Origin: Clostridiales bacterium
Lineage (GTDB): Bacteria > Bacillota > Clostridia > Oscillospirales > JAAYXM01
Length of the DNA: 11,761 nt
Assembly (NCBI GenBank): GCA_012515925.1
Contig: JAAYXM010000009.1
Coordinates: 1 to 11,761 of the forward strand
Reading direction: 5' to 3'
Below, in pieces: positions 1 through 5,939 of this stretch. Made by a program: the position numbers and the translations under genes. Numbering within the stretch: the first letter of the stretch is position 1; the number at the start of each line of letters is the position of its first letter. The notes under the pieces are model-generated. The model saw nothing but the letters and a program-made list of their open reading frames with translations, made no database searches and was not told the origin of the DNA.

Positions 1-405
1 CTCATATGCTATGCGGCGCCAGCGCGCGGTTTTTCTCGCGATATCCTTTTCGGTAAGCTTTATGACACAGCGCGAGGACGTAAACGTATATATTTCGAAA
101 ACGCCGAGCTCCACGCACTTTTGAATCACGTACTCGGTTTTGTCACCCTTGGACAGCGCGACAAACAGGCTGATTTTTATATCCGGCTCGTTTGCGCAAT
201 TATGACAGGACAGGATTTCAAGCTCGATTTTCTCAAGTCCCGCCCGGGTAATCCTGCACTCAAAATCCCTGCCCGCTCCGTCACAGAGCGTTAAAATATC
301 GCCGGGTTCCTTGCGCAGCACACGCGTAATATGGGACGCGTCACTGCCCGCAATCACCGCCGTGCTCCCGCTGATCTGCTCCGCGGATACGAAGAACCTC
401 GCCAT
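1..405 (-). CDS. rsmE: 16S rRNA (uracil-1498-N3)-methyltransferase RsmE, N-terminal part, truncated by window edge
   Basis: 135 codons are visible from ATG at 405-403; the gene runs off the left edge. The N-terminus reads MARFFVSAEQI and is followed by HITRVLRKEPGD and LCDGAGRDF, the usual PUA-like start of RsmE. The segment SKGDKTEYVIQKCVELGV and the later RW stretch match the beginning of the SPOUT methyltransferase domain. The enzyme methylates N3 of U1498 in 16S rRNA with SAM as donor, in the cytoplasm. The catalytic knot lies outside the window, so intactness cannot be judged. A GGGCGGGTG purine run a few bases upstream supports the start. It follows prmA, a common Firmicutes order, but is separated from it by 231 bp and has its own promoter-like sequence at 437-465. 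Confidence 0.93.
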   Translation of the reverse strand, partial: MARFFVSAEQISGSTAVIAGSDASHITRVLRKEPGDILTLCDGAGRDFECRITRAGLEKIELEILSCHNCANEPDIKISLFVALSKGDKTEYVIQKCVELGVFEIYTFTSSRCVIKLTEKDIARKTARWRRIAYE

Positions 406-436
406 AATACACCCGCCCGGATTTTAAATTCAATAT

Positions 437-465
437 ATTTTACCAAAGATTATACGTTTTGTCCA
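437..465 (-). promoter_or_regulatory. Predicted sigma-A promoter for rsmE
   Basis: On the minus strand TGGACA (465-460, 5/6 match to TTGACA) is separated by exactly 17 bp from TAAAAT (442-437, 5/6 match to TATAAT). A TG one base before the -10 makes it an extended -10 element. Transcription would start near 430, leaving a leader of about 25 nt before rsmE. The -10 context is the same as at the riboswitch promoter (5717-5745). It suggests rsmE can be expressed independently of the upstream B12-controlled operon. Prediction from sequence only. Confidence 0.72.
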
Positions 466-479
466 GTATAGTTATTAGA

Positions 480-500
480 CACTGGTCACTAGGCACTAGT
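480..500. repeat. Three tandem 7-bp repeats, CACT(A/G)G(T/G)
   Basis: The units CACTGGT (480-486), CACTAGG (487-493) and CACTAGT (494-500) are directly adjacent and differ at only two positions. They sit in the prmA-rsmE spacer, just upstream of the rsmE promoter, and are followed by AGTAGAC. No coding sequence covers them. They may be the remains of a heptad-repeat element; function unknown. Confidence 0.7.
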
Positions 501-554
501 AGACGGGAGATACGCGGTTGGTTACAAGGAAATAGTTGTTAGTAGTTTCTGAAT

Positions 555-592
555 GGGGGAGCGCGGTAAATTGCCGGAAAACACCGCCCCCC
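555..592. other. GC-rich bulged hairpin in the prmA-rsmE spacer
   Basis: GGGGG (555-559) and GCGGT (563-567) can pair with CCCCC (588-592) and ACCGC (583-587), giving ten base pairs with a three-base bulge and a 15-nt loop. It lies 45 bp past the prmA stop on the minus strand. Neither strand shows a clean U-tract next to it, so it is not a standard intrinsic terminator. It could stabilise the prmA 3' end or be a repeat-element remnant. Confidence 0.5.
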
Positions 593-636
593 GGTTTTAC
601 GAAAGTAGTATATACCGAATGCCTGTTAATTATATG

Positions 637-1611
637 CTATCGCGTCTTGCGCTTTGCGTGAAACGCGACCCAGTCGTTATCCTTAACGCTTTTTATAATA
701 TCAAACTGCTTTTCGAGCGCTTGTCTCACGGGTTCTTCCTTAGAGGCGATTATCCCGGAGGATATGAATATCCCGTCCTTATTAAGAAACTCCGGTACAA
801 GCCCGCAAAGCGGAATAATCACGTCCGCGACGATATTCGCGATAACTACGTCGTATTTCTTATTTGAAAGCTCACGGCGCAAAGATTCATCCGTCAGTAT
901 ATCGCCGGTATACGCGCCAAAGCGCTCTTTCGATAAACCGTTTAGTTTCGCGTTTTTATACGCGGTCTCCACGGCGTTTGAATCAATATCCACACCGACC
1001 GCGGACGCGGCACCGAGCAGCAGCGCCGCGACGGACAGTATCCCGCTCCCGCAGCCTATATCAAGCACGACGTCCCCGTCCTTTATATGCTCGTCCAAAG
1101 CCTCAATACAAAGCTTCGTGGTTTCATGCGTGCCCGTCCCGAAGCTCATGCCCGGGTCGATTAACAGCACGACGCGCCCCTCCGGATTGTCACAGCTTTC
1201 CCATTCGGGACGAATCAGAACCCTTTTCCCGATTTTAACAGGGTGAAAGAATTTTTTCCAGTTTTCCGCCCAGTCTTCCTCGTTAACACGGCTGTAAGAC
1301 AAATCAAGCGAACCGAACATGTTATCCTTATCGCGCGTTTTTAATTCCTTTAAGCATTCACGTATCAGCTCTTTTTTCGCGTGTCCCGCCGGGTTGTCGG
1401 ATAAATAAAGGCTTACAAGCACCTGCCCGGAATCGTCCTTGAACAAGCCCTCGTCTATATAATCCCAGCGGGCTTTATTCTGCTCAAGAAAACGCTTGAA
1501 CTCGGCGGAGTCCTGTATTTCAAACCCGTCCGCGCCAAAATCCGCGAGTACGGCGCAGAGCGGCTCGGAGCCGTCGCGCGTCGTCCTGATTGTAAGCCTG
1601 ATCCAGTCCAT
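637..1611 (-). CDS. prmA: Ribosomal protein L11 methyltransferase PrmA
   Basis: 324 residues, close to the usual size of about 300. The enzyme trimethylates lysine and N-terminal amines of ribosomal protein L11 with SAM. The N-terminal substrate-recognition domain (about 1-95) is followed by the family signature EEDWAENWKKFFHP (111-124) and RPEW (134-137), then DPGMSFGTGTHETT (152-165). The SAM-binding glycine loop is DIGCGSGILS (184-193), and VIANIVADVI (256-265) is the post-I motif with the conserved Asn. Start ATG at 1611-1609 is only 3 nt after the lipoprotein stop (TAG), with a GGGGAGGA ribosome binding site inside the end of the upstream gene, so the two are almost certainly co-transcribed. 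This places a housekeeping gene downstream of a cobalamin riboswitch, which is odd. No frameshift or missing motif is seen. Confidence 0.97.
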   Translation of the reverse strand: MDWIRLTIRTTRDGSEPLCAVLADFGADGFEIQDSAEFKRFLEQNKARWDYIDEGLFKDDSGQVLVSLYLSDNPAGHAKKELIRECLKELKTRDKDNMFGSLDLSYSRVNEEDWAENWKKFFHPVKIGKRVLIRPEWESCDNPEGRVVLLIDPGMSFGTGTHETTKLCIEALDEHIKDGDVVLDIGCGSGILSVAALLLGAASAVGVDIDSNAVETAYKNAKLNGLSKERFGAYTGDILTDESLRRELSNKKYDVVIANIVADVIIPLCGLVPEFLNKDGIFISSGIIASKEEPVRQALEKQFDIIKSVKDNDWVAFHAKRKTR

Positions 1612-1614
1612 AAC

Positions 1615-2286
1615 CTAATTCCTCCCCGAGTCCGCTTTTTCCCGGTATTCCCAGACTACCACGTCCCCGGGCGAAAGAGTTATGTCGCCCGCGCTCACCG
1701 GCGCGGTTACGCCGTTTACCGAATAAACCCAGCCGCTGCGTGCGCCGCGGTCGAATTCGTACAGGTTATCTATCCCCTCGATATACACGCTTTTGCCCGT
1801 GCCCGTAAATTCCATATGGATTTTTCTCTCTCTTGTTACCCGCTTTAACACATCGAACACCGTGTCGTCAGGATTTATCTCAACTGAGATTGCGGGCAGT
1901 ATCTCGCGGTTTGAATCGGCGTCGATTATGCTTATCGTAACGTTGTTTGACGCTTCCCGCTTTTTTTCCGGTTCGGGATTATTATTTGCTTGCGTCTCCG
2001 GCGCCGGCGCTTCGGTCGCCGTCACAGGAGGTTTTTTTATATTCTCCGGCTTTTCCTCCGGCTTTTCGCTGTTTTGCGCCGGTTTTTCGGGCTTATTCTC
2101 CGGCTCTATCTGTTTCTCCGCCGGCATATCCACCGGCTCCTCGCTTTTTTCCGCGTCACGTGATTCGGGCAAAACCTCGACATCCTCCGAGTTACTTTCG
2201 GTCATGTCCCGACCCGGCGCGTCGCAGGACGCCGGCAGGAAAACAAGCAAAGCGACTATAAGTAACAATAAAGCTTTCCGCAGCAT
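1615..2286 (-). CDS. Predicted lipoprotein with DUF4430 (transcobalamin beta-like) domain
   Basis: 223 residues. The N-terminus is a short basic start plus a hydrophobic segment ending LPASC, so Cys21 is the likely lipid-modified residue; the lipobox is slightly unusual, with Pro at -3 and Leu at -4. Residues 27-112 form a low-complexity linker rich in Glu, Lys and Pro, suited to reaching through the cell wall. Residues about 115-216 form one DUF4430 domain (Pfam PF14478, related to the beta domain of transcobalamin and intrinsic factor): VFDVLKRV, then SVYIEGIDNLYEF, SGWVYSVNGV and LSPGDVVVWEYRE. It strongly resembles the DUF4430 domain of the upstream SLH protein. It starts 20 bp after that gene with a modest GGGTG ribosome binding site, and lies behind the cobalamin riboswitch. 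Inferred role: membrane-tethered partner in corrinoid capture or hand-over. The domain call is firm; the B12 role is inference. Confidence 0.88.
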   Translation of the reverse strand: MLRKALLLLIVALLVFLPASCDAPGRDMTESNSEDVEVLPESRDAEKSEEPVDMPAEKQIEPENKPEKPAQNSEKPEEKPENIKKPPVTATEAPAPETQANNNPEPEKKREASNNVTISIIDADSNREILPAISVEINPDDTVFDVLKRVTRERKIHMEFTGTGKSVYIEGIDNLYEFDRGARSGWVYSVNGVTAPVSAGDITLSPGDVVVWEYREKADSGRN

Positions 2287-2306
2287 TTTTCACCCGTCCC
2301 GCGTTT

Positions 2307-5300
2307 TTATTTTTCACCGAGCGCTTGGTACAGCCTTACGAATATCGCCGCCGCCTCTTCGCGCGAAACCGCGGCGCCCGGGCGAAACTCACCGTTTGAG
2401 CCGACCATTATCCCGTTTTCTGATACGGCGCCGACCGAGCTTTTCGCCCAATCGGAGATTTTATTATAATCGGTAAATACGGAAGCGTCGGCTTCCGGCA
2501 AATCCAGTACGCGCCGCAGCACGACAGCAAGCTCCTCGCGCGAAAGCTTTTTATCGGGTTCAAACCGCCCCGACGCGCCGAGCATTATCCCCGCCTTGCT
2601 TACCGCGGAAACCGCGGCCGCATACCACGCGCCGGGCGCTATGTCCGAAAACTCCGTTTCCGTTCCCGCGACAAGCTTAAGAAGGCGCGAGAGCATTTGC
2701 GCAAGCTGCGCCCGGGTTATACTATCCTTCGGCTTGAAATATCCGCCGCTTCCGAGCATCAGGTCAAGCCTTGACGCCTCGATAACGTATTCAAATGCCC
2801 AGGGCGAGATGTCGAGCGCGTCCGCATAATCCGTTCCCTCTATTTTCCGTAAATTATAAACATGCTCGCCGCCCGATAAAAGGTTTTTATACGCCAGAAG
2901 CGCGATAAGCGCCTGCTCGGTCGCCATATCGTTCGCATCATAGCCCGGCAAATGCGAAAACTTATTATCGCTTTGCCTGTAGCTTAACAGCACGTCAATC
3001 AGGTTATTTTCTTTAATGAACCTTTCGTCCTTAAACGGGTCTGTACCGAGAGCGGAAAGCGCGATTATCACCTGCGCGGCGCTTTCGCAGTTTTCCTGAT
3101 TATACAGCATGTACCCGCCGTTTTCAAGCTGGATTTCCGAAAGAAAGCCGAGCGCCTTGTCCACGGCGGCTTTAACGGCCGCGTCCTTCATATATCCCGA
3201 AAGCGCGCAGAGCGCCATCGCGGTGATGTCGGTATTGCTGTCCTCGTCTTCCGTCAGCGAAAATCCGCCGTCGGGGTTTTGCGCGCCGGTTATGGCTTCT
3301 ATAAGCTTCTCCCTTGTCCATGCCGTATTCCCGGACGCGCCGTATTCCCCGCAGTCGAGCGCGATTAAAACGAATATCGGTCCGTTTAGACCCTGGCTTA
3401 ACATTCTGTCGCTGTCCAGCATTTTGTCAATCAGGTTTTCACCGTCGAGATTCGTCGGGTCAAGCCCCGCCGCGGTCATGGCAAGCACAAGCCCCGCGAT
3501 ATCGGTTATTTTCCGAAACCCATCAGAATATTCGCCCAGCCTGTCTTTGATAAGCCCGATAAGCCCGGGGGTCCCTCCGTAGAGCCGCGCATGGGCAAAC
3601 ATCGTCCAGACGGACGAATCGGAGCCGAGCGGGAGTGCTTTCGCGGTATCGGCTATAAGCTTCTCTATATCCGTCCCCGTATAAGCGGGCTCTTCCTCTT
3701 CTTCCTCCCGCTCCTTTTGCTGCTTTCGCCCCGCGGAATACCCGCCGCCTATATCATCTCCGAGCTCCCTCGTATATATCCACTTTAAATCGTCGCCCGG
3801 CTTTAACTTTATTACGCCCGCGCTTTTCTGGTGAAATACGCCGTTTATCGAAAACATCCAGCCGCTGCCCGGGCCGTAAGCAAGCTCGTAAAGCCCGTTT
3901 ATCCCGGTAACGTAAACCGAGCTTCCGATCCCCGTTGATTCAACCTCGATATCATGCTCCGCCGCGACGCGCTTCAAAACGCTGTACGGAGTGTCACCGC
4001 TCTTCAGAGTCACGGTTTTTTGCGCAATTACAGCCTTTCCGTTTAAGCCCGTAATCGAAACATCTATATCCCGGGCCGCTGAGCCCGAACCGCTTCCGCT
4101 GCCTCCGCTGCGGTATACATAAACCGCGTATGTCTTTTCCGCCTGTCCGTTTTCCGACTTTACCTCGACGCTTACCGTGTTGTTGCCGGGGGAGAGCGTA
4201 ACATTAAGGCTCTCCTTTTCGTTTACCGTTACCTGCGCGCCGGGGTTTTGAAGAGTAATGTCAAGCTCAATGCCGCTTTTTTCCGTTTCAAAATCGTATT
4301 CGGTCAAAGCCGGGTCGAAACCCGGGTTTAGCTCCCCGTCGTCCACGGAAAGACTCGAAATGTTCGCGTCATATCCCGACGAGTCTGCGCAGACTCCGGT
4401 ATGGTTTTTGAAATCGTAGGGCGAAAACCCGGCTTCGGGTTTTTGGGCGTCGATAAACTTTTTATAGCACACAAGCGCACGGTAAACCTGCTCGGTGGCG
4501 AAGGAATTGTATGCCGTGTCCGTGTATCCGAAGCCTTTTTTGTCCTGCGTCGCGAAAGTAAGCAGCGCGTCGATGATACTGTTTTCGTTTTTAATAAAGC
4601 GCGCGTCATCGCCCGCGTCTATGCCGAGACAGGTGAGCGCAATAAGGACCATCGCCGCGGTGTTGCTGTTTTCCGCGCCGAACGAGCTGTACCCGCCGCT
4701 TTGACACTGGGCCTCGGATAAAAACGCCAACGCGTTTTCAATCGCCTGTTTTGCGGCGGCATCCTCGCGGTACGGGATAAGCGCCGCGACACACATCGCG
4801 GTTGTGTCCACATCACCGTTTACGCCGTCAAAGCCCCAGCCGCCGTCCGGGTATTGCGCGCCCGCGATATCGAGAGCAATATCCTTTATACTCTCCGGCA
4901 CATCAAAGCTCCCGCTGTTCAGCGCGTACAGCGCGCTCGCGGCGCCGAAAACCTCGACCGAGCCGTCCGGGTTATAAAACCCGGAGCTGTTTTGAATTAA
5001 TTCGACTATATTGACTGTTGTCCCGCCGTCTGTTATAAACGCCTCAATATCATAACCGAGCGCGGTAAGAACAAGCCCCGCGGTGCCCAGCGAATACAGC
5101 TGCGGGACAGGATTGTCAAGAATTCCGTTAACGGCGCTTAAATACGGCCGCGGATTAACCTTTGCCTGTTCGCGCCCGAGATATATAATCGTATCAAGCA
5201 TACGCCACGGGTCCGCGGTGCACTCATAACTTTCCGTTATATTTTCTATTATTTCAACAACCTGTTCAACGATTGTCTGCTCCTCCGATTCCCCGGAAGG

Positions 5301-5411
5301 TTGATTTTCGGGCTCATCGGCAAACGCGGAAATGTTTGCCGATACCGAAAACATCAGAGTAAAAATAATAACAAACGATACGACGCGATTTAAAAGCTTA
5401 GTTTTTTTCAC
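2307..5411 (-). CDS. SLH-anchored surface protein with duplicated transcobalamin-like alpha/alpha toroids and a DUF4430 domain; likely cobalamin-binding
   Basis: 1034 residues. Order: signal peptide (1-31, cleavage after AFA); toroid 1 (about 60-325); cadherin-like beta-sandwich (about 350-434, with GELNPGFDPALTEYDF); Gly/Ser linker (435-445); DUF4430 (about 449-548: SVYVTGINGLYEL, SGWMFSINGV, KPGDDLKWIY); acidic, charged linker (about 562-575); toroid 2 (about 580-848); three SLH repeats (about 863-913, 921-971, 979-1031) that bind wall polymers. Both toroids carry QxxDGG(W/F) motifs (186-192, 711-717) and resemble each other, as in RFIKNENSIIDALL and RFIKENNLIDVLL. An alpha/alpha barrel plus this beta domain is the architecture of intrinsic factor and transcobalamin. 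The terpene-cyclase DxDD acid is degenerate (DVDTT, 200-204), which argues against an enzyme. The start is GTG, set by GGAGG 8 nt upstream. The B12 riboswitch and terminator precede it. Function is inferred from architecture and regulation. Confidence 0.9.
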   Translation of the reverse strand: MKKTKLLNRVVSFVIIFTLMFSVSANISAFADEPENQPSGESEEQTIVEQVVEIIENITESYECTADPWRMLDTIIYLGREQAKVNPRPYLSAVNGILDNPVPQLYSLGTAGLVLTALGYDIEAFITDGGTTVNIVELIQNSSGFYNPDGSVEVFGAASALYALNSGSFDVPESIKDIALDIAGAQYPDGGWGFDGVNGDVDTTAMCVAALIPYREDAAAKQAIENALAFLSEAQCQSGGYSSFGAENSNTAAMVLIALTCLGIDAGDDARFIKNENSIIDALLTFATQDKKGFGYTDTAYNSFATEQVYRALVCYKKFIDAQKPEAGFSPYDFKNHTGVCADSSGYDANISSLSVDDGELNPGFDPALTEYDFETEKSGIELDITLQNPGAQVTVNEKESLNVTLSPGNNTVSVEVKSENGQAEKTYAVYVYRSGGSGSGSGSAARDIDVSITGLNGKAVIAQKTVTLKSGDTPYSVLKRVAAEHDIEVESTGIGSSVYVTGINGLYELAYGPGSGWMFSINGVFHQKSAGVIKLKPGDDLKWIYTRELGDDIGGGYSAGRKQQKEREEEEEEPAYTGTDIEKLIADTAKALPLGSDSSVWTMFAHARLYGGTPGLIGLIKDRLGEYSDGFRKITDIAGLVLAMTAAGLDPTNLDGENLIDKMLDSDRMLSQGLNGPIFVLIALDCGEYGASGNTAWTREKLIEAITGAQNPDGGFSLTEDEDSNTDITAMALCALSGYMKDAAVKAAVDKALGFLSEIQLENGGYMLYNQENCESAAQVIIALSALGTDPFKDERFIKENNLIDVLLSYRQSDNKFSHLPGYDANDMATEQALIALLAYKNLLSGGEHVYNLRKIEGTDYADALDISPWAFEYVIEASRLDLMLGSGGYFKPKDSITRAQLAQMLSRLLKLVAGTETEFSDIAPGAWYAAAVSAVSKAGIMLGASGRFEPDKKLSREELAVVLRRVLDLPEADASVFTDYNKISDWAKSSVGAVSENGIMVGSNGEFRPGAAVSREEAAAIFVRLYQALGEK

Positions 5412-5419
5412 GCTAAAAA

Positions 5420-5424
5420 CCTCC
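5420..5424 (-). promoter_or_regulatory. Ribosome binding site deciding the GTG start of the SLH protein
   Basis: GGAGG on the minus strand lies 8 nt before the GTG at 5411-5409. The reading frame then begins with a typical signal peptide (MKKTK followed by a hydrophobic segment), so GTG is preferred over any internal ATG. Confidence 0.85.
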
Positions 5425-5444
5425 GTTTTTTATACTGAACACAT

Positions 5445-5477
5445 AAAAAAGCTTCCGCACCCCGATAGTGCGGAAGC
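5445..5477 (-). terminator. Intrinsic terminator between cobalamin riboswitch and SLH gene (attenuator)
   Basis: On the minus strand a perfect 10-bp stem (GCTTCCGCAC at 5477-5468 with GTGCGGAAGC at 5460-5451) and a 7-nt loop are followed directly by six Us (5450-5445). It lies 60 nt past the riboswitch and 33 nt before the GTG start. Its position shows that the riboswitch most likely acts by premature transcription termination when B12 is bound. I could not identify the competing antiterminator by eye. Confidence 0.93.
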
Positions 5478-5536
5478 AGTTAATCTCATGACTAAAAATA
5501 AGCGCCCCCTATTCACCGTAGAGTTGACCCGAAATC

Positions 5537-5696
5537 TCTCAAAAGGCAGGTATTCTGACTCCGGTTCACAGACAAGCTTTACGCCTTCCCGATACTGTCA
5601 GTGGCATGTTGTAAAGCGTCTCCCCGTTACAGCGGCGGGACCGTACAGGTTTTTCACCTGTTTCCCTATTAAGCCGTAAGCGCGGCACCCTTGAGA
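5537..5696 (-). promoter_or_regulatory. Cobalamin (B12) riboswitch
   Basis: The minus-strand RNA shows the conserved core of the cobalamin riboswitch family in the right order: AGGGAAACAGGTGAAAAACC, ACGGTCCCGCCGCTGTAA, ATGCCACTG, GGGAAGGCG and the B12 box AGTCAGAATACCTGCC (5560-5545). A P1 stem, TCTCAA (5696-5691) with TTGAGA (5542-5537), closes the aptamer and sets the boundaries given. It senses adenosylcobalamin or a related corrinoid. The following intrinsic terminator (5445-5477) implies that ligand binding turns off the SLH protein, the DUF4430 lipoprotein and possibly prmA. No other gene lies in the right orientation. The family call is very secure; the sign of regulation is inferred from the terminator. 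Confidence 0.97.
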
Positions 5697-5716
5697 CTTG
5701 TTATTCGATTGGCTTA

Positions 5717-5745
5717 ATTTTACCATGCAATGTTTGATAATGCAA
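5717..5745 (-). promoter_or_regulatory. Predicted sigma-A promoter of the B12-riboswitch operon
   Basis: On the minus strand TTGCAT (5745-5740) and TAAAAT (5722-5717, 5/6 match) are separated by exactly 17 bp, with a TG extended -10. The expected start near 5710 is only about 14 nt before riboswitch helix P1, so the aptamer would be the first structure transcribed. The -35 is weak (3/6), which the extended -10 may offset. Confidence 0.72.
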
Positions 5746-5819
5746 GCTTAAAAATAAACTATCTCTGTGCTGTAATCAGACCTGCAATTTTCAGCGGTGT
5801 TTTATTGTGTCAATTATTA

Positions 5820-5848
5820 TTGAAAGAAATTACCGCTTGTGTTATAAT
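5820..5848 (+). promoter_or_regulatory. Predicted sigma-A promoter for glycyl-tRNA synthetase
   Basis: TTGAAA (5820-5825) and a perfect TATAAT (5843-5848) are 17 bp apart. The resulting leader is about 85 nt. It holds the degenerate heptads at 5880-5893 and an AT-rich stretch, and is too short for a T-box leader. A second TATAAT-like sequence occurs near 5913 without a good -35. Confidence 0.85.
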
Positions 5849-5879
5849 TACTAACTATGTTACGGCACATTTTGTAATC

Positions 5880-5893
5880 AGTAGACAGCGGAC
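5880..5893. repeat. Two degenerate tandem heptads, AG(T/C)(A/G)GAC
   Basis: AGTAGAC (5880-5886) is followed directly by AGCGGAC (5887-5893). AGTAGAC also occurs at 498-504, right after the heptads of the prmA-rsmE spacer, and both places are followed further on by CGGTAAATT (564-572 and 5901-5909). These could be two decayed copies of one intergenic repeat. The units are short, so chance cannot be excluded. Confidence 0.4.
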
Positions 5894-5939
5894 GGGAAAA
5901 CGGTAAATTTTAATATAATTATATAAAGGGGCAGGTTAA

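Noticed and set aside
553..867. Plus-strand open frame of 104 codons near the end of prmA
   Set aside because: Most of it is antisense to prmA and the rest lies over the GC-rich hairpin. No family resemblance.
1793..2476. Plus-strand open frame of 227 codons
   Set aside because: It is antisense to the DUF4430 lipoprotein and the end of the SLH gene. Its Ser/Phe/Gly-rich sequence is the shadow of the Glu/Lys/Pro linker.
2307..5411. SLH protein as a terpene cyclase or prenyltransferase
   Set aside because: The toroid repeats match that broad superfamily, but the catalytic DxDD is degenerate (DVDTT in toroid 1, NTDIT in toroid 2), the protein is exported and wall-anchored, and it is paired with DUF4430 and a B12 riboswitch.
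5750..5819. Possible small gene, RNA or further riboswitch in the divergent spacer
   Set aside because: AT-rich, with no open frame that has a ribosome binding site and no convincing hairpin beyond the elements already listed.
5849..5939. T-box leader upstream of glycyl-tRNA synthetase
   Set aside because: Only about 85 nt separate the predicted start from the ATG, with no T-box sequence, specifier stem or terminator.
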